Positions 1-7,695 of a DNA stretch of 13,003 nucleotides are shown here, one piece after another. The stretch is from Gemmatimonadota bacterium (GTDB lineage Bacteria > Gemmatimonadota > Gemmatimonadetes > Gemmatimonadales > GWC2-71-9), in the NCBI GenBank assembly GCA_003220985.1, contig QHTY01000161.1, forward strand, positions 1-13,003, given 5' to 3'. Both the position numbers and the translations under genes were made by a program. Positions within the stretch are counted from its first letter, which is position 1; every line of letters begins with the position of its first letter. The notes beneath the pieces are model-generated. The model worked only from the letters and a program-made list of their open reading frames with translations. It had not been told where the DNA came from and ran no database searches.

Positions 1-222
1 CCACGGCGCGATCGTGCCCTCGAGCCATGTCAGAATGTCCTCCCACAGTCCCGATTCATGATCGTTGACGAACACGGATGCGGAGATGTGCATGGCGCTC
101 ACCAGGACCAGGCCTTCCCGCACCTCGCTCGCCTCGACCTGTTGCGCCACTTCATCGGTGATGTCGATGATCTCCTGACGCCGCTTCGTGTTGAACCAGA
201 GATAGTGAGTATGAGATTTCAC
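1..222 (-). CDS. YjbQ-family (UPF0047) protein, partial at its C-terminus
   Basis: The first 74 codons of a gene that runs off the left edge are visible. The translation opens VKSHTHYLWFNTKRRQEIID, followed by ITDEV, VREGLVLVSAMHISAS and VFVNDHESGLWEDILTWLE. This is the hallmark N-terminal half of the YjbQ/UPF0047 family (usually about 130-140 residues). Members have been linked to weak thiamine-phosphate synthase activity, but their cellular role is unsettled. The start is a GTG at 222-220, with a GAGG about 4 nt upstream and no in-frame ATG nearby. The gene is divergent from the histidine kinase operon and separated from it by a repeat-rich 147-nt region. The expected C-terminal metal-binding histidine motif is outside the window. 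Family assignment is secure; molecular function is not. Confidence 0.9.
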   Translation of the reverse strand, partial: MKSHTHYLWFNTKRRQEIIDITDEVAQQVEASEVREGLVLVSAMHISASVFVNDHESGLWEDILTWLEGTIAPW

Positions 223-230
223 AAAGCCTC

Positions 231-310
231 GTGCGTGGTACGTGGTACGTGGCGCGTGGGATAGAGCCGGGATTCTAGCACCACGCACGACGCACCACGC
301 ACCACGCACG
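231..310. repeat. Facing arrays of 7-bp repeats forming a 30-bp imperfect inverted repeat
   Basis: Four 7-bp units run from 231 to 258 (GTGCGTG, GTACGTG, GTACGTG, GCGCGTG). Four units in opposite orientation run from 282 to 309 (CACGCAC, GACGCAC, CACGCAC, CACGCAC). The arms 230-259 and 281-310 are reverse complements at 26 of 30 positions and are separated by 21 nt. They can form a long cruciform or RNA hairpin. The element fills the gap between the divergent YjbQ and kinase genes, outside both reading frames. It could be a heptanucleotide repeat family, a protein-binding array, or a transcription barrier between the divergent units. Function is unknown. Confidence 0.85.
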
Positions 311-331
311 GCAGTTTCGGACCGTGTCGAA

Positions 332-360
332 TTGTCACACGCGAGCCGATTCCCTAGATT
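332..360 (+). promoter_or_regulatory. Candidate sigma70-type promoter for the kinase operon
   Basis: TTGTCA (332-337) and TAGATT (355-360) are separated by exactly 17 nt. They match the TTGACA/TATAAT consensus at 5/6 and 4/6 positions. Transcription would be expected near 367, only about 3 nt before the kinase ATG at 370. The GGCGGA at 362-367 could serve as a ribosome binding site only if transcription starts further upstream. Either the mRNA is leaderless or the true promoter lies elsewhere. Confidence 0.45.
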
Positions 361-369
361 CGGCGGAAT

Positions 370-1592
370 ATGGCGCTTCCGTTCAGGCGGCGAATCTTCG
401 TCGTCCTCGTCGTGATGACCGTGGTGCCGACGGTCCTGGCGGTTGCCGGCTGGGTGCTGTCGGTGCGGCGGCTGCTGCCGGCCGCCGGCGCGCGCGCGTC
501 GACGGAGCGCGTCGCCTCCACGGCCCGCCTGTTGCTCGACGGCGTGGACACGCTGCACCTCACCGTCCGCGAGCGCGCGCTGCTGCGTCACCATTTGAAC
601 GAAGTATCGGCGTCCGTCAGTCTCGCCCGTCGCGCCGAAACGTTCTTACGCTACTACACGGCCGGCTTCGCCGTGGTCATCGTGCTGCTCGGCGCGGCGG
701 TCCTGTATGCCGCGGTGAATCTGGCCGGTCACTTGTCGCGCCAGCTCTCACGTCCCATCGACGAGCTGGTCGGATGGACGCAGCTCATCCGTCGCCACGA
801 GCCGCTGCCGCGCACGCCGGCGAGCCGCGGGGCACCGGAGTTCGAGGCGCTGCGCCAGGCGCTGCGCGAGCTCGCCGCTGCGCTCGAGGCCGCCCGCGAC
901 CGCGAGCTCGAGGCGGAGCGTCTGCGCGCGTTCCGCGAAGTAGCGCGGCGGGTGGCGCACGAAATCAAGAACCCGCTCACGTCGATGCGGATTGCGGTTG
1001 ACCAAATGCGTCGGACGGTCGGACCGTCGGACAGCCGGGCGGCAACGGCCATGCAAGTCCTCGATGCGGAAACCGACAGGCTCGAACGTCTCGCCCGCGA
1101 GTTCTCCGAGTTCGGTCGGCTCCCCGAAGGGCCGCAGAGCGAGGTAGACCTCGTCGAGCTGCTGGAAGAGTTGGGGCGCACAGGCGTTCCCCCGGATATC
1201 GACGTCCGACTCACGACGCACGACGGACGACGCACGGTCGTTGGCCACTATGAGCCGCTGCGACGGGCGTTCGCCAATATCTATCGCAACGCCGCCGAGG
1301 CGATGAAGGGCCGCGGCGCAATCGATGTGACCGTGACGGGCGACGGCCCGGGGGGGGGCCTCGCGGTCACCATCGCCGATCACGGTCCCGGCATTCCCGC
1401 CGAGCTGCGCCCGCGCGTCTTCGAGCCGTACTTCACGACGAAGGACGACGGCACCGGATTGGGCCTCGCGCTCGTGCGGGTCACGCTCGAGGCTCACCGC
1501 GGGACGATCTCGGTCAACGAGACTCCGGGCGGTGGAGCGACCTTCGCCATCGTCTTTCCCCCTTCTCTGTTCCCCGTCCCCCGTCCCCGCTC

Positions 1593-1596
<4 letters not shown>
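370..1596 (+). CDS. Membrane sensor histidine kinase, NtrB/NtrY-like
   Basis: This 408-residue inner-membrane sensor kinase should autophosphorylate on a histidine and pass phosphate to the regulator encoded next to it. Two membrane helices (about 9-31 and 98-121) bracket a short extracytoplasmic segment of about 65 residues. A linker with HAMP-like character follows (about 122-185), rich in Glu, Arg and Ala and possibly coiled coil. The H-box VARRVAHEIKNPLTSMR holds the phospho-acceptor His197. The ATP-binding domain shows the N-box around Asn307, a G1 box DHGPGIP (337-343), an F-box FEPYFTTK and G2 GTGLGL (361-366). The HEIKNPL form is typical of kinases paired with sigma54 activators. The last residues (SLFPVPRPRS) are encoded by a C-rich tandem repeat. 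The stop overlaps the next start as ATGA. The signal sensed cannot be told from sequence. Confidence 0.95.
1213..1237 (+). repeat. 7-bp tandem repeat inside the kinase gene
   Basis: Three units (ACGACGC, ACGACGG, ACGACGC) plus a partial ACGG run in tandem with period 7. They encode THDGRRT in the linker before the ATP-binding domain. The decamer CACGACGCAC at 1212-1221 also occurs in the intergenic array at 286-295, which suggests the two belong to one repeat family. Copy-number change would shift the reading frame. Confidence 0.6.
1350..1358 (+). repeat. Nine-G homopolymer tract in the kinase ATP-binding domain
   Basis: A run of nine G (preceded by three C) lies in frame in the kinase gene and encodes part of GDGPGGG (residues 324-330), just before the G1 box. 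A one-base slip would frameshift the protein before its ATP-binding motifs. It may be an assembly-sensitive site or a slippage-prone switch. The frame as given is intact. Confidence 0.7.
1558..1592 (+). repeat. C-rich 7-bp repeat array at the kinase/regulator junction
   Basis: Two perfect CCCCGTC units (1572-1578, 1579-1585) are followed by CCCGCTC and preceded by two degenerate units (1558-1571). The period is 7. The array encodes the final residues of the kinase and ends at the base before the ATG of the response regulator. It therefore replaces the place where a Shine-Dalgarno sequence would sit. This implies that regulator translation depends on coupling to the kinase. Confidence 0.65.
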
Positions 1597-2971
<1,375 letters not shown>

Positions 2972-2975
<4 letters not shown>

Positions 2976-4714
2976 TCACTCTGCTGTTAGCGCTGGCCAC
3001 GGTGCAGGACACGACGATCGTCATTCATCCCGACAGCTCGAGCGTGTCGCTCGAAGCGCGGGCGCTGCCGCGGGTCGTGTCCGACGAAGTCATCGCGTTC
3101 TACAACGCGCCGGGGACCACCCGGCTCGTGGGCCGCACCAAGCTGCCGTCCGGCAATGAGTGGCGCGGAAACGTGGCCGTCCGGAACGGACCGGTGCTCG
3201 TCGGGGGCCGGATCCAGGGCACGCTCGTGGTGATCAACGGCGACCTCGTGTTCGATACCGGCGCCGAGGTCACCGGCGACGTGATCGTGGTCGGCGGGAT
3301 CGTCGACGATACGACCAAGGCCCGCATCGGCGGCGAGGTGCGCCAATATCGGGAGCCGCTGCTGTATCGCCTGCGCAAGGACGGCGACGAGCTGGTGTAC
3401 GCGCCGAATCTCCGGCATCGGCTCTGGAATCCCGGCGCGCAAGTCTCCTGGGGGACAGCCGACTCGCGCTCCGCCCTGACGATCGCGACGGGCGGCACGT
3501 TCAACCGGGTGGAGGGGCTGCCGGTCGTGTTCGGACCGCTGTTCGACTGGAAGCTCAAGCGGAATTTCCGGATGCGCATCGATGCCCTGGGGGTGTTTCG
3601 CTCCGCCGGCGACCTGTCGGACAAGCGCAGCGATCTCGGCTACATGTTCCGCGGGGAGCTGCGCGCGGGCGACGTGCGATCCGTCGGCCTGGGGTTGCGC
3701 GCGTTCGACGTCGTGTCGCCCGTGGAAGACTGGGGCCTGCACAGCGCGGAAATCGGCTGGAGCGCATTCGTCTTTGGACGAGACTACCGCGACTACTACT
3801 TGAACAAAGGGTGGGGCGCGCGCGCGTTCGCCCAACCGGAGCGACAGATCGGATTGTCGCTCGAGGTGCGACGCGAGTGGCAGACGAGCGTCGCCAACCA
3901 GGATCCGTGGACGGTGTTCCGCAATTCCGAGACCTGGCGTCCCAACCCGTCGATCGACGAGGGTCACTACACGACGATCGCCCTGGGAGGGGTCTTGGAC
4001 GCCCGCAACGATCCGGAAGAACCAACGTCTGGGTGGCTGATCCGGACGAGCTTCGAGGATTCCCGCAGCACCGACGTCGTCCCCAACACGGGAGTCCCCG
4101 CGGGGCTCCGCGACGCGATCCCGACCGGATCCTATCGCTTCGATCGCATTTTCGTCGACATTCGCCATTACGCCCGGATCAGCCCCGGAGGCCGTGTCAA
4201 CGTCCGGCTCGCCGGCGGCGGGTGGGTTGGCGGCGATCCGCTGCCCTTGCAGCGGCGCCTCTCCCTCGGCGGTCCCGATCCCATGCCCGGTCATCCGTTC
4301 CGCGCCGCGGCGTGCAACAACACGTTCACCGATCCGACGCTCGCGCAAGCGAACGTCGCCGCGTGCGATCGCGTCATCTCGGTCCAGACCGAATACCGCG
4401 GGCATGTGAAGCTCAATTGGAGCTACAACCCGTCGAAAGACGACAAGGCCGAGCGCGACGAAGGCGGCGGGGGCATGGCGAAGTTCTTCTGGCTCGAAGG
4501 GCTCGACGTGGTCGTGTTCGCCGACGCGGGCCAGGCGTGGCTCGTGGGCAGCGGACCCGGACACGTGCCCGCCGACCGGATGCCTTCGTTCTCGAGTTGG
4601 CTCGTGGACGCGGGGTTGGGCGTCGATTGGGGCGGATTCGGTGTCTACATAGCCAAGGCGGTCACTACCGGCGAACGGCTGCATCTCACGGTCCGGATCG
4701 ATCACCGGTTCTAG
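2972..4714 (+). CDS. Omp85-like outer-membrane barrel protein with bactofilin-like N-terminal region
   Basis: The start chosen is the ATG at 2972, overlapping the regulator stop, which gives 580 residues. The open frame extends further upstream, but only as antisense-free shadow within the regulator gene. A short hydrophobic leader MITLLLALATVQ has no basic residues and is unusually brief for a signal peptide. Residues about 64-122 carry Gly/Val-rich short-turn repeats (GRIQGTLVVING, AEVTGDVIVVGG) like bactofilins (polymer-forming cytoskeletal proteins). From about 150 to the end there is an amphipathic beta-barrel pattern. It includes RRLSLGGPDPMPGHPFR (428-444), at the place of the Omp85 lid-loop motif, and a C-terminal Phe. 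C448 and C465 could form a disulfide in a loop. No POTRA domain is evident. Export or surface assembly is a likely role, but the substrate is unknown. Confidence 0.75.
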
Positions 4715-4715
4715 C

Positions 4716-5330
4716 GTGCGCCTTGGTCTCGCGGCCCTCCTGCTCATACCGCAGGTGGGAGTCGCGCAAACCCCCACGCTCACGGTCACGCTGCAGGACA
4801 ACTTGCCGCGGGTGCGCAGCACCGGCTTGCTGGCCGACGGGAAGTTCGTGGAGTTGATGCGCTCGGGCTTTCCATTGCGGCTCCACTACCGGCTCGAGCT
4901 GTGGCGCGTGCGCGCCGGCTGGTTCGATCAATTCGTGCGCGAGGTGACGTGGGACGCCGTCGCGCGCAACGATCCGCTCGCCGACGACTATGTCCTCATC
5001 CGGCAGGGCGGCACGATCAGCCGCTTCGCGACGTCCGAACAGCTCGCGACCGCGCTCGAAATCCCGTACACCGTGACGCTGCGTCCGAGCTCGACGTCGG
5101 GTGGACGCTACTACTTCGTCGCACGACTCGAGGCGACGACACTGAACGACACCGACTTGCAGGAATTGTCGCGGTGGCTCTCGGGCGACGTCGGCCCCGC
5201 GGTCTCGGGGCAAGGCAACATCGGCACGGCGCTGGCGCGCGGGGCACAACGGGTGTTGGTGCGGCTCGCGGGGTTACCGCGGCAGCGTCTCGAGGCGCGG
5301 AGTCCTACGTTCCGAACTGGCGGTCGATAG
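4716..5330 (+). CDS. Exported DUF4390-like protein
   Basis: The gene starts with a GTG 1 nt after the barrel gene stop, so it is almost certainly translated with it. The 204-residue product begins VRLGLAALLLIPQVGVAQ, a typical signal peptide ending about residue 18. The mature part has alternating beta-strand-like segments (PLRLHYRLELWRVRAGWFDQ, 53-72; GRYYFVARLEATTLND, 130-145). Its layout resembles DUF4390 proteins: a predicted periplasmic domain with a conserved Trp/Tyr-containing strand followed by a second strand. DUF4390 genes sit beside NtrY/NtrX-type two-component genes in some proteobacteria, which fits the kinase and regulator here. No catalytic motif is visible. The function is unknown and the family call is by eye. 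The last 26 bases overlap the end of the convergent gene. Confidence 0.6.
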   Translation: MRLGLAALLLIPQVGVAQTPTLTVTLQDNLPRVRSTGLLADGKFVELMRSGFPLRLHYRLELWRVRAGWFDQFVREVTWDAVARNDPLADDYVLIRQGGTISRFATSEQLATALEIPYTVTLRPSSTSGGRYYFVARLEATTLNDTDLQELSRWLSGDVGPAVSGQGNIGTALARGAQRVLVRLAGLPRQRLEARSPTFRTGGR

Positions 5331-5703
5331 CGGCGCGAATGTCCAGCAGCGACTGACCGCGGGCCGCCATCTGGCTCGCGAGCATCGCTTCACCCATGCA
5401 AATGTCGCAGAAGGCGCCGTGATCGGACTCGAAGCAGGTCAAGAGCGAGCGGTGTCCCACGTGTTTCGAGCAATCGCAGTGACAATAGACGCCGTCCAAT
5501 GTCGCCGGCGCGCGCCGCGCCGCCGCGTACGCGTCCCTGGCACCGGGATTCCGAGGAATCGCAAAGTCGGGCAGGATCTTCGCCGCGCTGATGCCGGGGC
5601 GGGGATCGGGATGAATGGATCCGCGCGCCGGCCTGGTGAGGAACACGACCCCGGCGAGCGCGATGGCCGCCGCGCCCGCCACCACCCAAGCGGTCTTCGC
5701 CAC
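5305..5703 (-). CDS. PCYCGC-motif membrane-anchored protein
   Basis: The start chosen is the GTG at 5703-5701, which shares one base with the TAG of the upstream HNH gene; this gives 132 residues. An N-terminal hydrophobic segment (VAKTAWVVAGAAAIALAGVVFL) is a membrane anchor or uncleaved signal. The body has YCHCDC, then GHRSLLTCFESDHGAFCDICMGEA, then GQSLLDIRAAID. This order of cysteine cluster, GHxSLxxCF, CxxC and a G-S-x-x-x-I-R-x-x-ID helix is that of proteins annotated for a PCYCGC motif. The usual PCYCGC reads VYCHCDC here. The seven cysteines suggest binding of a metal, perhaps copper or a heavy metal, on the outer face of the membrane. That role is inferred; the family has no firm function. 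Confidence 0.7.
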   Translation of the reverse strand: MAKTAWVVAGAAAIALAGVVFLTRPARGSIHPDPRPGISAAKILPDFAIPRNPGARDAYAAARRAPATLDGVYCHCDCSKHVGHRSLLTCFESDHGAFCDICMGEAMLASQMAARGQSLLDIRAAIDRQFGT

Positions 5704-6251
5704 TACAAAGCCTCGAGAGTCGCCAGCACATCGGCTCCGTAGAAGAGCCGGATGTACTTCGCCTGCGTCCGCGTGAGACGACGCACCGCCCACGAGAGGT
5801 GCACGAAGTGCGGCTCGTGGGGCGGGCGCAGCGGATGCATGCCCACTTCCTCAGGCAGCAAGTTCCCCTTGCGCGTGTTGCAGCTCGAGCAGGCGGTCAG
5901 GACGTTCGTCCAGGCGTTCGTGCCGCCGCGCGAGAGCGGCACCAGGTGATCGCGTGTCAGGCACTCGCGCTGCCGCAGCTCCTGTTGCGAACGGCCGCAG
6001 AACTGGCAGCGGTAGTTGTCGCGGGCAAACAGGAATGTGTTGGTGACTTGGCGGCGGAAGCGGCGAGGGACGTGAACGAAGCGAACCAGGCGAATGACGG
6101 CGGGACGTGGCACCGCCATTCGCTCGCTATGGACTGGCGTTCCCTCGGCCTCGACGACTTCGGCCTTGCCGTCAATGACCAGTCGCAGCGCCCGGCGCAC
6201 GGGCACCATGGTCAGCGGCTCGAATGAGGCATTGAGGGCGAGGCAGCGCAT
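5703..6251 (-). CDS. HNH endonuclease family protein
   Basis: The ATG at 6251 gives 182 residues and opens MRCLALNASFEPLTMVPVRRA, the usual N-terminus of a widespread stand-alone HNH family. A longer open frame upstream (to 6383) adds a Cys/Arg-rich stretch that overlaps argH and looks non-coding. The nuclease core shows CQFCG, then LTRDHLVPLSRGGTNAWTN, then CSSCNTRKGN: two Cys pairs for structural zinc around the catalytic His of the DHLVP segment. The predicted activity is metal-dependent nicking or cleavage of DNA. Homologues are common chromosomal genes of unknown purpose, often without phage context, and no phage genes are seen here. No Shine-Dalgarno sequence precedes the start. The stop overlaps the next gene by one base. 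Confidence 0.85.
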   Translation of the reverse strand: MRCLALNASFEPLTMVPVRRALRLVIDGKAEVVEAEGTPVHSERMAVPRPAVIRLVRFVHVPRRFRRQVTNTFLFARDNYRCQFCGRSQQELRQRECLTRDHLVPLSRGGTNAWTNVLTACSSCNTRKGNLLPEEVGMHPLRPPHEPHFVHLSWAVRRLTRTQAKYIRLFYGADVLATLEAL

Positions 6252-6256
6252 GCGAT

Positions 6257-6285
6257 ATGCTAATCCGACCGGCAAGTTGCAGCAA
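6257..6285 (-). promoter_or_regulatory. Candidate promoter for the HNH gene, possibly leaderless
   Basis: Read on the minus strand, TTGCTG (6285-6280) and TAGCAT (6262-6257) lie exactly 17 nt apart. They match the -35/-10 consensus at 3/6 and 4/6 positions. The -10 ends only 5 nt before the ATG at 6251, so transcription would begin at or near the start codon. The match is modest and the gene may instead be read through from argH, whose stop is only 43 nt upstream. Confidence 0.3.
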
Positions 6286-6294
6286 GTGACGCGC

Positions 6295-7695
6295 TTACAC
6301 GCTCGCTGCTGCTTGAAACAGGCGCCGTAACTCTTCGATTTGAGCCTCCACGGAGGCACGCGACGCACCTCCAGGCGTAGCACGGCTTTCGACGCTTTGC
6401 TCCCACGTGCCGAGCTGTGCCAACGCCGGTCCCAGAGCCGGATGGATGTCGGTGGCGACTTTTGCCGGGACCTTGTCGAGCGTCACTCCAGCCTCTTCGG
6501 CCGCGCGCACCAACCGGCCAATCAACCCGTGACTTTCCCGAAACGGCACACCTGCCTCGACCAGTAGATCTGCGAGATCTGTGGCCCGCATGGCGGGATC
6601 GAGCGCGGCGGCCATGCGATCGACATTGACCGTGAGCGTCTCGATGGCACCGGTGACCGCCGGCAAAACGGTCGCCAGCGTGTCGCACGCGTCGAACAGC
6701 AGCGCCTTGTCTTCCTGCAAGTCTTTCTGATATCCGGCGGGGATGCCCTTCAGCGTCGTCAGCAACGCGACGCAATCGCCCAGCAGGCGTCCCGCCTTGC
6801 CGCGCGCGAGCTCGAAGACGTCGGGATTGCGTTTCTGCGGCATCAGGCTCGAGCCGGTGCTGAAGTTGTCGGCGAGCGTGACGAATCCAAACTCGCCGCT
6901 CGCGTAGGTGATCAGCTCCGCACCGAGGCGCGAGAGGTGCGCGCCGGTGAGTGCGATGGTGAACAACACGTCCGCGACGAAGTCCCGGTCCCCCGTGGCG
7001 TCGAGCGCATTGGCGGAGATGGCACGGAAACCGAGTGCCTCCTTGAGCAGCACGCGGTCGACGGGGAATCCCGACCCTGCGAGCGCACCCGAGCCGAGCG
7101 GCAGCTCGGCCGTGCGGCGGCGCGCGTCGGCGAGCCGCTGGCGGTCGCGCACCAGCGGCCAGGCGTGCGCGAGGAGCACGTAGGCCCAGCGCACCGGCTG
7201 CGCGCGCTGGCCGTGCGTGTAGCCGGGCAGAATCGCGTCGCGGCCGTCCTTGGCTTTCGCAACGAGCGCGCGACCTAAGGCGGCGACGGCCCCATCCAAC
7301 TCGTCAATCGCGCCGAGTGTCCAGAGCCGCAGGTCGGTCGCGACTTGGTCGTTGCGGGAGCGACCCGTGTGCAGCTTGCCGGCAACCGCACCCACCTCGG
7401 CGTAGAGCAACCGCTCGACGAGGGTGTGCACGTCTTCGTCCGGCGCGCCGACGGCGGCTCCATCGGCGAGCTTGTCGGCAACGCGATCGAGGCCCGCGAG
7501 CAGCTGCGACTCTTCCGCGGACGTCACCACACCCGCGCGGCACAGCGCGTGCACCCACGCTTTGCTAGCGAAGACGTCTTGTGGCCAGAGGCGATGATCG
7601 ACGGGAAGGGAGCGGTTTAACGCATCGAGCGCCTCGCTCGGTCCGAGAGCGAAGCGCCCGCCCCACATCTGATGCGTGTCAGCGTGCTGGGACAT
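6295..7695 (-). CDS. argH: Argininosuccinate lyase
   Basis: This 466-residue cytoplasmic enzyme catalyses the last step of arginine synthesis, splitting argininosuccinate into arginine and fumarate. It starts MSQHADTHQMWGGRF, with the WGGRF typical of ArgH. It has HTGRSRNDQVATD (109-121), the catalytic TH pair in GYTHGQRAQPVRW (T160, H161), and the superfamily signature GSSLMPQKRNPD (281-292) with the catalytic serine. Length is normal for the family (about 455-470) and no key residue is missing. Its ATG lies 17 nt inside the end of argG, preceded by GGACGG, so the two form one operon. Expression is probably set by the ARG-box region upstream of argG. Confidence 0.98.
   Translation of the reverse strand: MSQHADTHQMWGGRFALGPSEALDALNRSLPVDHRLWPQDVFASKAWVHALCRAGVVTSAEESQLLAGLDRVADKLADGAAVGAPDEDVHTLVERLLYAEVGAVAGKLHTGRSRNDQVATDLRLWTLGAIDELDGAVAALGRALVAKAKDGRDAILPGYTHGQRAQPVRWAYVLLAHAWPLVRDRQRLADARRRTAELPLGSGALAGSGFPVDRVLLKEALGFRAISANALDATGDRDFVADVLFTIALTGAHLSRLGAELITYASGEFGFVTLADNFSTGSSLMPQKRNPDVFELARGKAGRLLGDCVALLTTLKGIPAGYQKDLQEDKALLFDACDTLATVLPAVTGAIETLTVNVDRMAAALDPAMRATDLADLLVEAGVPFRESHGLIGRLVRAAEEAGVTLDKVPAKVATDIHPALGPALAQLGTWEQSVESRATPGGASRASVEAQIEELRRLFQAAASV

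Noticed and set aside
230..310. Possible CRISPR array in the repeat-rich intergenic region
   Set aside because: The units are contiguous 7-mers without spacers, arranged in opposite orientations, and no cas genes are present.
2987..4822. Long minus-strand open frame (about 611 codons) opposite the barrel gene
   Set aside because: It has no recognisable domain and skewed composition. The plus-strand frame has a barrel pattern, export leader and coupled start.
3160..4857. Second long plus-strand open frame (about 565 codons) overlapping the barrel gene
   Set aside because: It is an Arg-rich low-complexity translation typical of an out-of-frame GC-rich read. It conflicts with the better-supported frame.
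6092..6110. TGGCAC-N5-TTCGC resembling a sigma54 -24/-12 promoter
   Set aside because: The GC of the -12 element is off by one base, and the site lies inside the HNH gene on its antisense strand with no gene downstream.
6252..6383. Longer start for the HNH gene
   Set aside because: The extra Cys/Arg-rich residues overlap argH and do not resemble the family, which begins at the MRCLALNASFEPL segment.
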